Assembly: GCA_030836325.1 (NCBI GenBank)
Contig: JAURQC010000134.1
Location: 5,129-69,128, forward strand
Origin: Candidatus Nanopelagicales bacterium
Lineage (GTDB): Bacteria > Actinomycetota > Actinomycetes > S36-B12
Length of the DNA stretch: 64,000 bases
Direction of reading: 5' to 3'
Below the pieces are notes generated by a model. That model saw only the letters and a list, made by a program, of their open reading frames with translations, did not search any database and was not told where the DNA came from. Positions 26,937 through 37,601 of the stretch are shown here, piece after piece. The first letter of the stretch is position 1, and every line of letters starts with the position of its first letter. A program made the translations under genes and the position numbers.

Positions 26937-27926
26937 GTGACACAAGCCCTCTGGCCAGGAGTCTCACTCCACGTTGTTTCCGGTAAGGGGGGTACCGGCA
27001 AGACGACGATCGCCGCCGCACTCGCCATGGCCCTAGCTCGAGACGGGCGGCGCACACTCCTGATGGAGGTTGAGGGCCGGCAAGGCATCTCTCAACTTTT
27101 CGACGTTCCCCCCTTGCCATACGAGGAGCGCAAGGTCGCTGTGGCGCCCGGCGGGGGCGAAGTTTGGGCTCTTGCGGTCGATCCAGAGGACGCCCTGCTG
27201 GACTATCTCGAGATCTTCTACAACCTGCGTCGGGCCGGATCTGCCCTCCGCAGGATGGGTGCTGTCGACTTCGCGACGACTATCGCGCCTGGCCTACGCG
27301 ATGTCCTGCTGACCGGTAAGGCGTGCGAGGTGGTGCGACGAGCAGAGAAACAAGAGGCCAACGCCTACGACGCCGTTGTTCTCGACGCTCCACCCACCGG
27401 ACGCATCACGCGCTTCTTAAACGTCAACAGCGAGGTTTCCGGCCTGGCGAAGGTAGGCCCGATTCGCAACCACGCAGATCTCGTGATGAGCGTCATCGCT
27501 TCTCCCCAGACCGCCGTTCACCTCGTGACTCTGCTCGAGGAGATGCCGATCCAAGAGACCCTCGATGGAGTTCACGAACTAAGAGAAGCCGAACTACCAG
27601 TTGGCGGGGTCTTCGTGAACATGACCAGGCCTCCAAAGCTCACCGACGCAGAGATCGAGATGGCGCTCGCCGGGACCCTGCCGATTGCGGACATCGAAGA
27701 AGACATCGTGCGTGGCGGACTGACATCCGATGTAAGCACGATCGCTCAGATCCTCACCCGCGAAGGCCGCGACCATGCGCAGCGGGTCCAACTCGAACGT
27801 CGAGAGGTCGAAAGATTGGACCAACTCGATCTTCCAGTACTCCAATTGCCGTACCTCAGTGACGGCATCGACTTGAGCAGCCTTTACGAACTCGCGGGCG
27901 ACCTCATAGAACAAGGGGCGCGCTAA
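26937..27926 (+). CDS. ArsA/Get3-like ATPase, subunit A
   Basis: A 329-residue P-loop ATPase close to Rv3679. Near the N-terminus is VVSGKGGTGKTT with the deviant Walker A of the ArsA/Get3 class, then EVEGRQGISQLFDVPPLPY, strongly conserved with mycobacteria as I recall it. With the next gene it should form the heterodimer termed BagAB, a bacterial Get3-like complex. No arsenic genes are nearby. GTG start at 26937 with GGAGG unusually close (one base), so a slightly later start is possible. Confidence 0.87.
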   Translation: MTQALWPGVSLHVVSGKGGTGKTTIAAALAMALARDGRRTLLMEVEGRQGISQLFDVPPLPYEERKVAVAPGGGEVWALAVDPEDALLDYLEIFYNLRRAGSALRRMGAVDFATTIAPGLRDVLLTGKACEVVRRAEKQEANAYDAVVLDAPPTGRITRFLNVNSEVSGLAKVGPIRNHADLVMSVIASPQTAVHLVTLLEEMPIQETLDGVHELREAELPVGGVFVNMTRPPKLTDAEIEMALAGTLPIADIEEDIVRGGLTSDVSTIAQILTREGRDHAQRVQLERREVERLDQLDLPVLQLPYLSDGIDLSSLYELAGDLIEQGAR

Positions 27927-29068
27927 TGGAGCCCATTTCGCTACATATCGACGCGCTCATTGATGATCCATCCGTGTCGATCATGGTCTGCACGGGAGCG
28001 GGCGGTGTCGGAAAAACAACCACCGCTGCGGCTATCGCACTACGGGCTGCTCAGCGCGGACGCAATGTATGCGTTCTGACCATCGATCCAGCGCGTCGAC
28101 TCGCGCAGGCCATGGGCCTGTCCGAACTAGACAACACCCCGCGTCAAGTAGACGTCGTCAATGGCGACGGTTCGCTTCACGCGATGATGCTCGACATGAA
28201 GCGGACCTTCGATGAAGTCGTCGAAGCCCACGCTGATCCCGAACGCGCTGCTCAGATTCTTGATAACCCGTTCTATCAAGCCTTGTCGTCGTCATTCGCT
28301 GGAACACAGGAATACATGGCCATGGAGAAGTTGGGCCAATTGCATGCCCAAGACGACGCTCCCTGGGACTTGATCATCGTCGACACCCCACCGTCTCGAA
28401 GCGCGCTTGATTTTCTCGACGCACCGGCCCGACTCGGATCGTTCTTGGACGGTCGCTTCATCCGCATCCTCACCGCTCCTGCACGCGGCGCCGGGCGCGG
28501 TCTGGGGCGACTGGCGGCAGCGGGATTTGGCATCTTCACAGGCGTTCTCGGCAAGATCCTTGGAGCCCAAGTGCTGGCCGACGTTGGAACGTTCGTCGCG
28601 GCGATCGACACCACGTTCGGTGGCTTCCGCGAACGAGCAGATAAGACATTCCAGCTGCTCCAGCAAGACAACACGCGCTTCTTGGTGATCGCGGCTCCCG
28701 AGCCGGACGCCATGCGCGAGGCCTCGTACTTCGTGGATCGGCTTCGTTCAGAAGACATGCCGCTCGGCGGTTTGATCGTCAACCGAGTTCAAGCAGTCGA
28801 TCGCGATGTCATAACGGCGGAGACCGCCCTTGCTGCCGCCGAGCGACTCGCTCACGAGGAGGGCAAAGACGTCTTGACGTCTCGGTTACTCACCTTGCAC
28901 GCGGACCGACTGCGGGTTCGCGAGCGTCAGCATCACGTGACGGAGAGATTCACCGGCGCCCACCCCGGGGTTGCATTGGCTCAAGTTCCAGCCCTCGCAG
29001 AGGACGTCCACGACCTCGAAGGGCTCGAGCAAGTCGGAGAACTGCTCGCTCTCGGGCGGTCCGTCTAA
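27926..29068 (+). CDS. ArsA/Get3-like ATPase, subunit B
   Basis: A 380-residue partner ATPase close to Rv3680. It has CTGAGGVGKTTTAAA and a switch-like VLTIDPARRLAQAMG, and a hydrophobic Gly/Ala-rich region near residues 180-215 that could bind helices. Its ATG shares one base with the stop of the upstream subunit (TAATG), so the pair is translationally coupled. Client proteins are unknown; tail-anchored proteins are the analogy from Get3. Confidence 0.87.
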   Translation: MEPISLHIDALIDDPSVSIMVCTGAGGVGKTTTAAAIALRAAQRGRNVCVLTIDPARRLAQAMGLSELDNTPRQVDVVNGDGSLHAMMLDMKRTFDEVVEAHADPERAAQILDNPFYQALSSSFAGTQEYMAMEKLGQLHAQDDAPWDLIIVDTPPSRSALDFLDAPARLGSFLDGRFIRILTAPARGAGRGLGRLAAAGFGIFTGVLGKILGAQVLADVGTFVAAIDTTFGGFRERADKTFQLLQQDNTRFLVIAAPEPDAMREASYFVDRLRSEDMPLGGLIVNRVQAVDRDVITAETALAAAERLAHEEGKDVLTSRLLTLHADRLRVRERQHHVTERFTGAHPGVALAQVPALAEDVHDLEGLEQVGELLALGRSV

Positions 29069-29096
29069 GCCAGGCTCAGAAACCTTCGCTGCCGCT

Positions 29097-29405
29097 TTAG
29101 GACGCGCGGGTTGGAGCGAAGATGTCGCCTCGCTCAAACTCGGTCTGCGCCGTCTCCAGCAGGTTCCGCCAAGACGTCACGTGCGGACGACGACGCAGGA
29201 GCGCCCGACGCTCCCGTTCGGTCATCCCGCCCCAGACACCAAACTCGACTCGGTTGTCGAGGGCGTCAGAGAGACACTCGGTTCGGACATCACACCCCAT
29301 GCATATGGCTTTAGCGCGGTTCTGCGCCGCCCCTTGGACGAAAAGTGCATCCGGATCGGTGCTGCGACACGCCGCCCGCGCGGCCCAGTCGGTGTCCAAC
29401 GACAC
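29097..29405 (-). CDS. whiB4: WhiB-family iron-sulfur regulator (WhiB4-like)
   Basis: A 102-residue protein with the four cluster-binding cysteines Cys13, Cys35, Cys38 and Cys44, followed by the turn GVWGG (56-60) and TERERRALLRRR. Such proteins hold a redox-sensitive [4Fe-4S] cluster and act in oxidative-stress and envelope control. Position between the bagAB pair and ponA2 is that of whiB4 (Rv3681c). GTG start with AGGAGG six bases upstream. Confidence 0.93.
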   Translation of the reverse strand: MSLDTDWAARAACRSTDPDALFVQGAAQNRAKAICMGCDVRTECLSDALDNRVEFGVWGGMTERERRALLRRRPHVTSWRNLLETAQTEFERGDIFAPTRAS

Positions 29406-29752
29406 GTCGTTCCTCCTACGAGTGGTGCTGGGAATGTCCTGTGGTGGTGGCAGAACGTACGCCCCACGTTTCCTCCATGCTAGGTTCTAAATGACTATTT
29501 CTAAATAGTTGTTGATTACTATTTTTTGAGTCCGAGCCGATCCTTTGAGGGGAGAGCGCGGCTAAGCGGGCTTCCGCTACAGGTCAGGCACCTTCCTGAG
29601 ACACAACTGCGACACTGAAGAGCACTTCTTGCACTACCTCTGGCGCGTTCTACGACCGCCCAAATCGTTTCACTGGTTCGGGAATCTGACCGGGTTGTTC
29701 ACGGCAATGCCAACACCGAGTCCGGAACCTGGGCGCTTACCCTGGACGTCCC
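29406..29752. other. Divergent control region of whiB4 and ponA2
   Basis: A 347-base spacer with no credible gene. Its left part is strikingly AT-rich for this genome (about 29485-29530). It contains the perfect dyad ACTATTT-CT-AAATAGT at 29494-29509 and a TTGATTACTATTTTTT stretch. The right part (29535-29752) has ordinary GC content and only weak hairpins. I see no known riboswitch. Promoters for both genes must lie here. Confidence 0.6.
29494..29509. promoter_or_regulatory. Perfect 16-bp dyad, candidate operator
   Basis: ACTATTT and AAATAGT are exact inverted repeats separated by CT. The two-base centre makes a hairpin unlikely, so a dimeric DNA-binding protein site is more plausible. It lies 89 bases upstream of whiB4 and 244 bases upstream of ponA2. 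WhiB4 autoregulation is one possibility, not shown by sequence. Confidence 0.45.
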
Positions 29753-32314
29753 ATGAGCATGACATCGCACGACGAGCCGCGCCGGGTATCTCCGGTCGGG
29801 GTCGTAGGCCGACTTTTGGCCTTCGGCATCGGCTCAATCATCGCCGGTGGACTCGTGGGTCTGATGCTGCTTCCCTTCGCTGGGGCCGCTGGGGTCCTGA
29901 CCAGAGACGTCGTCACCGAGTTTGAGTCTCTGCCGGTGTCTTTAAGCACCCCACCTCTGCCCGAACGCTCCGTGATCTTGGCTTCGGATGGCTCGCTACT
30001 CGCCACCTTGTACTACCAAAATCGCGTGGAGGTCCCCCTCGAGAGCATCGCGCCGGTGATGCGGCAAGCGATCATCGCGATTGAGGATGCGCGTTTCTTG
30101 GACCACAACGGAGTCGATGCACGCGGAGTTGTTCGCGCCCTCGCCCGCAACACCACTGCAGGCGGCATCGAACAAGGCTCGTCGACCTTGACGATGCAAT
30201 ACATCAAGAACGTCCTGGTCAATCAAGCAGCATCCGCCGAAGAGCTCGAGGCTGCGCGTGGTGACAGTTTCACCCGCAAGATTCGAGAGGCGCGACTGGC
30301 TTTAGCTCTCGAGAAGCGCTTCAGCAAAGGTGAGATCCTTGCTCGCTACCTCAACATCGCGTACTTCGGATCAGGCGCCTACGGCGTCGAGGCCGCATCG
30401 CGTCGCTACTTCTCCAAGCCGGCCGCTGAACTTAATCTCACCGAAGCTGCCACCCTCGCCGGGATCGTCAAGGGCCCAACCGCCTACGACCCGCTGCGCA
30501 ATCCCGAGAATGCGACTCAGCGCCGAAACGTAATTCTCCGACGAATGGCAGAGCTGGGGTACATCTCCGACAAGCAAGCCGATCGTGCAGCAGCAATTCC
30601 CATGGAGAAGGTCCTGAACCCGACGCGCACATCCAACGGATGCACGTCGTCGTACGCCCCGTTCTTCTGCGACTACGTTCTGCAGACCATCCGCACGAGC
30701 GATGCTTTCGGTGAAACACCTGAAGAACGCGAAGCGTTCCTGCGTCGAGGCGGGTACACGATCCGTACAACGCTTGACCCCAACGTCCAGCGCGCCGCGA
30801 CGGATACGGTCAACTCATTCATTCCACCGAACGACGAAAGCCGGAAGGCCGCCGCTGTATCCATGGTCGAGCCCGGAACCGGCAACATCATCGCGATGAC
30901 TCAAAATCGCACTTGGGGTACTTCCGGGGTCGGTAAGACCACCTACAACTACAACACCGACCGCTCAATGGGCGGCACGATCGGCATGCAAGCCGGATCA
31001 ACATTCAAGGTCTTCACACTCGCCGCTGCTCTCGAAGCCGGCATATCGCCATACGAACCCATCAACTCGCCAAGCCCTGCAACCTTCGAGGGGTTCGTCA
31101 ACTGTGAAACAGGGGCACAGTTTCCGCCAGTGACCGTCCGCAACTCAACTAGTGGCGGAGTAATCACGATGGCCCAGGCAACGGCCTTTTCCACAAATAC
31201 CTACTTCATGGCCATTGAGGAACGCACCGGAATCTGTCGCCCAGCAGAGATCGCCGAGGCGATGGGCGTGTACACCGGCAGTGGCGACGAGTTGCCGAGG
31301 GTGCCGACACTCACCCTCGGCGTTGCCGAAGTAACTCCCCTTGCCATGGCCAATGCGTACGCGACCTTCGCAGCGCACGGTCAATACTGCAAGCCGCGCA
31401 GCATCCTCGAGGTTCGCGACCGTAATCAACGACGGCTCCAAGTGCCGGATGAGGAATGTACGCAGGTAATTGATCGAGCGGTGGCCGACTCCGTCACTGA
31501 GTTGCTGACCGGCGTCGTTGATGGACCAATTTCGGGACGCACTGGCTCAAGGATGTCGCTTGCACCGCAACCGGCTGCGGGCAAGACCGGAACCACCAAT
31601 GAGTCCGCGGCGGTGTGGTTCGCCGGATTCACACCCCAGGTCGCCACCGCTGTCTGGGTCGGTGACCCTCGAGGGGGCTTTGCGTACCCGCTCAAGGACA
31701 TCACCATCAACGGCACCTACTACAGGCAGGTGTTCGGTGGAACCCTCGCTGGACCGATCTGGAAAGCCAGCATGGAAGCAGCCTTGGCAGACAAGCCCGT
31801 CGAGAGTTTCGTCTTAAGCACCGATTTGCCAACCTCGGTCTTCGACGTGAACGAAGTTCCCGACCTAACGGGCTTGGGGACGCCAGAGGAAATTCTCGCC
31901 GCGCTCGCCAAGGTGACCCTCGAACTCGGAGAGATAAGCGAAGTCAACTCTTCCGAGCCCGCCGGTACCGTCATCACACAAACGCCCGAGCCCGGAGGAC
32001 CCGCCGTTCCCGAAACGGCCGTCGACATCGTCGTCTCGACCGGCTTCAACACAGTGCCCGAGAGCCGTGGGGCACCACTCCAGGACGCGGTAACGATCAT
32101 GGATCGCGAGGGCTACGCGGTCGACGTCGTCATCGCATTCGATCCCGCTGCACCACCGGACACGGTCATCGCCCAATCCATTCCAGCCGGCAGCGTTTTA
32201 CCGGTGGGAACCGTTGTCACGCTGACCATAAACGGAGCAGCGCCTGAGCAGCCCGATCCACTAGAACCCGCACCAGTCGAGCCAGTTCCAGCGCAGCCAG
32301 ACCCGGCCGCGTAG
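29753..32314 (+). CDS. ponA2: Class A penicillin-binding protein with PASTA domains
   Basis: An 853-residue peptidoglycan synthase: N-terminal membrane helix (about 15-50), GT51 glycosyltransferase (AIEDARFLDHNGVD), then transpeptidase with GSTFK (SxxK), STNTY (SxN) and KTGT. Two PASTA-like repeats follow (starting near EVPDLTGLG and at FNTVPESRG), then a Pro-rich tail. M. tuberculosis PonA2 (Rv3682) is reported with one PASTA, so the second repeat is notable. ATG 29753; the RBS is weak. Confidence 0.93.
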   Translation: MSMTSHDEPRRVSPVGVVGRLLAFGIGSIIAGGLVGLMLLPFAGAAGVLTRDVVTEFESLPVSLSTPPLPERSVILASDGSLLATLYYQNRVEVPLESIAPVMRQAIIAIEDARFLDHNGVDARGVVRALARNTTAGGIEQGSSTLTMQYIKNVLVNQAASAEELEAARGDSFTRKIREARLALALEKRFSKGEILARYLNIAYFGSGAYGVEAASRRYFSKPAAELNLTEAATLAGIVKGPTAYDPLRNPENATQRRNVILRRMAELGYISDKQADRAAAIPMEKVLNPTRTSNGCTSSYAPFFCDYVLQTIRTSDAFGETPEEREAFLRRGGYTIRTTLDPNVQRAATDTVNSFIPPNDESRKAAAVSMVEPGTGNIIAMTQNRTWGTSGVGKTTYNYNTDRSMGGTIGMQAGSTFKVFTLAAALEAGISPYEPINSPSPATFEGFVNCETGAQFPPVTVRNSTSGGVITMAQATAFSTNTYFMAIEERTGICRPAEIAEAMGVYTGSGDELPRVPTLTLGVAEVTPLAMANAYATFAAHGQYCKPRSILEVRDRNQRRLQVPDEECTQVIDRAVADSVTELLTGVVDGPISGRTGSRMSLAPQPAAGKTGTTNESAAVWFAGFTPQVATAVWVGDPRGGFAYPLKDITINGTYYRQVFGGTLAGPIWKASMEAALADKPVESFVLSTDLPTSVFDVNEVPDLTGLGTPEEILAALAKVTLELGEISEVNSSEPAGTVITQTPEPGGPAVPETAVDIVVSTGFNTVPESRGAPLQDAVTIMDREGYAVDVVIAFDPAAPPDTVIAQSIPAGSVLPVGTVVTLTINGAAPEQPDPLEPAPVEPVPAQPDPAA

Positions 32315-32322
32315 TCACTGCC

Positions 32323-32787
32323 CTACATTCCCAGCGCGGACTTCACCTTCGCTGCGACAACACCGCCATCGGCACGGCCCTTGACTTGGGGCTGCACGAT
32401 CTTCATGACCGCACCCATCGCCTTGCCGCCCTCGGCTCCTGACGCCGCTACCTCCGCAACCGCGGCTTCAATGATCGCGGCCAGATCGTCGTCGGACATT
32501 TGCTCGGGCAGGTAGCCCTCGATGACTGTGAGCTCTGCACGCTCCTTGTCGGCCAAGTCGACGCGACCTGCGTCGTCGTAGGCATCAGCGGCCTCGCGCC
32601 GCTTCTTGGCTTCGCGGCCGAGCACCGTGATGACGTCGTCGTCGGTTAATTCGCGCGCTTCTTTTCCGGAGACTTCCTCGGTGGTGATCGCCGAAAGCAC
32701 CATGCGGATGGTTCCGGAGCGAACCTCATCGCGCGCCTTCATTGATTCGGTTAGGTCAGATTGCAATTGATCCTTCAACTCGGCCAT
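32323..32787 (-). CDS. GatB/YqeY domain protein
   Basis: A 154-residue YqeY-type protein: a helical N-terminal half (LKDQLQSDLTESMKARD, GTIRMVLSAI) and the C-terminal GatB-tail domain (GKAMGAVMKIVQPQVKGRADGG). The domain binds tRNA in GatB, but the role of stand-alone YqeY is unsettled. It converges with ponA2 and diverges from the metallophosphoesterase gene, 50 bases away. Confidence 0.9.
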   Translation of the reverse strand: MAELKDQLQSDLTESMKARDEVRSGTIRMVLSAITTEEVSGKEARELTDDDVITVLGREAKKRREAADAYDDAGRVDLADKERAELTVIEGYLPEQMSDDDLAAIIEAAVAEVAASGAEGGKAMGAVMKIVQPQVKGRADGGVVAAKVKSALGM

Positions 32788-32837
32788 GGGCGCATCTTGC
32801 CACCGGCGCAGCCATCTGGCCGTGTCATCATGGTCAG

Positions 32838-33725
32838 GTGAACACGACCGGGCGGCTGCTGACGTCGGCTATTGGGCTCGGCGTCGGAGCGCTTGCCTAC
32901 GCACGCTGGGAGTCCCAGCGCTTCACCCTGCGCCGTGCCACCGTTCGAGTGCTGCCCACGCAGCAACCGGACTTGCGGGTGCTGCACCTATCCGATCTTC
33001 ATCTGGTGCCCGGGCAGCCGAAGAAGAAGGCTTGGGTGTCGAGTCTGCGTGAACTCAATCCCGATGCGGTGATCGCCACTGGCGATTTCCTGTCTCATGA
33101 AGATGCGATCCCCGAAGTGATCGACACCCTCGAGCCGCTATTCGACATTCCGGGCGCGTTCGTGTTGGGAAGTAACGACTACTACGCGCCCAAACCGATC
33201 AACCCTGCTCGCTACCTGCAAGGTCCGTCCGGGCTGCAGCCCAACCGCCCGATGCTGCCGTGGCAGGACCTGGTTGCTGGGCTTACCGCCGGTGGTTGGT
33301 CGGACCTCACGAACACCAAGTCCCGGCTCAAGGCCGACGGCCGCGAGATCGATATCCGCGGTGTGGACGATCCCCACATCGGTAGGGATAAGTACGACGA
33401 CGTCGCAGGTGCCTTCGACCCGGGCGCAGATCTCGCCCTCGCCGTCGCGCACGCTCCCTACTTGCGCGTTCTGAACCCGATGGCTGCGGACGGTGCGCAC
33501 TTGATCATGGCTGGCCATACACACGGCGGTCAGTTGCGCGTCCCGGGCTACGGCGCACTGGTCACCAATTGCGATCTCGATACCAAGCGTGCGCGCGGAC
33601 TCAGCAAACACGGCGGCAGTGCTTTGCACGTCAGCGCCGGACTGGGGACCTCGCCCTACGCCCCTTTCCGATTCGCCTGTCCGCCCGAGGCGACGCTGCT
33701 CACCTTGACATCGAACACCGGATAA
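32838..33725 (+). CDS. Membrane-anchored metallophosphoesterase
   Basis: A 295-residue calcineurin-like phosphoesterase with the metal motifs LSDLHL, TGDF, GSNDYY and AGHTHGGQL. An N-terminal hydrophobic segment (LLTSAIGLGVGALAYA) may anchor it in the membrane. It resembles YkuE/YaeI-like enzymes and Rv3683. GTG 32838 is chosen; the frame is open further upstream but overlaps the divergent yqeY start region. Confidence 0.87.
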   Translation: MNTTGRLLTSAIGLGVGALAYARWESQRFTLRRATVRVLPTQQPDLRVLHLSDLHLVPGQPKKKAWVSSLRELNPDAVIATGDFLSHEDAIPEVIDTLEPLFDIPGAFVLGSNDYYAPKPINPARYLQGPSGLQPNRPMLPWQDLVAGLTAGGWSDLTNTKSRLKADGREIDIRGVDDPHIGRDKYDDVAGAFDPGADLALAVAHAPYLRVLNPMAADGAHLIMAGHTHGGQLRVPGYGALVTNCDLDTKRARGLSKHGGSALHVSAGLGTSPYAPFRFACPPEATLLTLTSNTG

Positions 33726-33755
33726 GCGCCGTCGAACCCACCACCTAGGGTCGGC

Positions 33756-33761
33756 TAGACT
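33756..33761 (+). promoter_or_regulatory. Candidate -10 of the tRNA-Pro promoter
   Basis: TAGACT lies 24 bases before the tRNA 5-prime end, a good fit to the actinobacterial TAnnnT -10. The -35 at 17-base spacing (CGAACC) is poor, so only the -10 is proposed. Confidence 0.4.
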
Positions 33762-33784
33762 CACACGGCCCTGCACGGGGCACT

Positions 33785-33858
<74 letters not shown>

Positions 33859-33862
33859 CGCT

Positions 33863-33901
33863 GATGGGGCAGGAGCCTTGAGCACCTGCCCCATCCCTTT
33901 T
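33863..33901 (+). terminator. Intrinsic terminator after tRNA-Pro
   Basis: A perfect 11-bp stem, GATGGGGCAGG (33863-33873) with CCTGCCCCATC (33885-33895), an 11-base loop, then CCTTTT. It sits five bases after the tRNA and before the sulfotransferase RBS, so the tRNA and the following gene should be separate transcripts unless read-through occurs. Confidence 0.85.
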
Positions 33902-33915
33902 CTCAAGGAGGTCCG

Positions 33916-34668
33916 GTGAGCGTTCCCGACCTTCGTCCATCGCGCTCTGACCTCGGACCGGTAACCCGCGAGTATGTGAAGTCCATGGGCTGGCGCTCGG
34001 TCAATATGCACACCCATATCTCCCTGGTAAACAAGTACGTCTACGTCGAGGTTCCTAAAGCAGGCTGCGGAACCATGAAGGCGACACTTGGTGGCCTCGA
34101 GGCTTCACGCAAAGGCCCTGGATTAGTGGAGCGAGTTCAGGTGGCTCCCCACAACCGCATGAATGCGACACCGTTCGTCAAGCCGTTCCAGTTGCCGGCG
34201 GACATGCTGGAGGCGGTGTTCACCTCTTCTGACTTCACTCGCTTGTCGGTCGTTCGCGATCCTGCGTCGCGCGTTTTGTCGGGCTATCTGGAAAAAATCG
34301 GTCAGGGCTTGAAGCAGAGCGAACCGATCGTGGCGGAATTAGGAATTCCTGCGTCGGATATCACCTTTGCGCAGTTCCTCGATGTGATCGCTGCTCAGTC
34401 ATCGCGCGAGCAAGATCCGCACTGGCGCCGTCAAGCCGATCACCTTGGTCTGGGATTGGTGAACTACGACGACGTCATCCACTTGGAGCAACTTGATGCG
34501 TCATGGGATCGGGTATCGGAGTTGACCGGTATTGCCAATCTTCGCGAGACCTTTTTCTGCAAAAACTCCACCGGAGCCTCAGCCAAGGTCGACCAGTACT
34601 ACTCAGCAGAGTTGCGCGCGAAGGTTCGCTCGATCTACGAACGCGACTACGAGGTACTCGGCTACTAG
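33916..34668 (+). CDS. Sulfotransferase family protein (PAPS-dependent, carbohydrate type)
   Basis: A 250-residue cytoplasmic protein. VEVPKAGCGTMKATL (45-58) matches the 5-prime phosphosulfate-binding loop and SVVRDPASRVLSGY (111-124) the 3-prime phosphate-binding motif of sulfotransferase family 2. Such enzymes move sulfate from PAPS to glycans or lipids. RBS AAGGAGGT and GTG start directly follow the tRNA-Pro terminator. No PAPS or glycan gene is adjacent. It could be an acquired cargo gene at a tRNA, but no integrase or att repeat is visible. Confidence 0.75.
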   Translation: MSVPDLRPSRSDLGPVTREYVKSMGWRSVNMHTHISLVNKYVYVEVPKAGCGTMKATLGGLEASRKGPGLVERVQVAPHNRMNATPFVKPFQLPADMLEAVFTSSDFTRLSVVRDPASRVLSGYLEKIGQGLKQSEPIVAELGIPASDITFAQFLDVIAAQSSREQDPHWRRQADHLGLGLVNYDDVIHLEQLDASWDRVSELTGIANLRETFFCKNSTGASAKVDQYYSAELRAKVRSIYERDYEVLGY

Positions 34669-34674
34669 GCGCCG

Positions 34675-36998
<2,324 letters not shown>

Positions 36999-37123
36999 AG
37001 ACACACAGCCTACGGCGATCCCCGGAACAGCAACGACGCGCTCTCGAATGCTGGGAAGAAGTGCACGTACAAGCAAGTTTCTGGGGAGACGACGGTCGAT
37101 CCCCGGAGTATGGGAAGCGGGGG

Positions 37124-37534
37124 TTAGCTGCGTTGGCGCGGACGGGGGGTGTCGCGTAGGCCCAGGTAGAGCAGGCCGGCGTAGGCGATCATGAAGCTCG
37201 AGCCGAACAGCAGGTAAAGCCAGCGAACCAGAGTCCACCCCTCATCGGCGGGTAGGAAAACCGTGAGCAGTGTCATCAAGCCGCCGCCGACGATCATGAC
37301 CGCCGCCGCACCCCGGATGCCTGGCCGGTCGGCGCGACGCACGAGCCACATTTGACCGGCCAGCGCCACAAGGCAGGCGCCCACCATGCGCAGTGCCCAC
37401 TCGGCCTCGACCGACGGGCGCATGCCCAGCGCCTCGGCGAACCAGCCCGGTAACACCAACAGGGCCACTGAAGAGACCGCGAAGATGACAGAACCGGCCG
37501 CGAGCACCCCTCGGATGTACCTGACCTCGTCCAC
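37124..37534 (-). CDS. Small four-helix membrane protein, unknown function
   Basis: A 136-residue protein with four predicted membrane helices (around 10-30, 47-65, 75-93 and 102-124), short loops and a basic C-terminus (RPRQRS). No motif identifies a family; it resembles generic DUF-type membrane proteins. GTG start at 37534. It diverges from the MMPL gene with 67 bases between starts and is separated from lysC by a 125-base spacer. Confidence 0.65.
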   Translation of the reverse strand: MDEVRYIRGVLAAGSVIFAVSSVALLVLPGWFAEALGMRPSVEAEWALRMVGACLVALAGQMWLVRRADRPGIRGAAAVMIVGGGLMTLLTVFLPADEGWTLVRWLYLLFGSSFMIAYAGLLYLGLRDTPRPRQRS

Positions 37535-37601
37535 GGGGGAACGCTAGCGAGCACAGCGGTGCCAAGTGGCGCACCGACGCGGCGTCGGGAAATATGCACC
37601 C

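Noticed and set aside
26937..29068. Arsenite efflux system
   Set aside because: No arsB, arsR, arsC or arsD; sequences fit the Rv3679/Rv3680 pair better.
29535..29752. A ydaO-type cyclic-di-AMP riboswitch upstream of ponA2
   Set aside because: The conserved core elements of that riboswitch are not present; only weak hairpins are seen.
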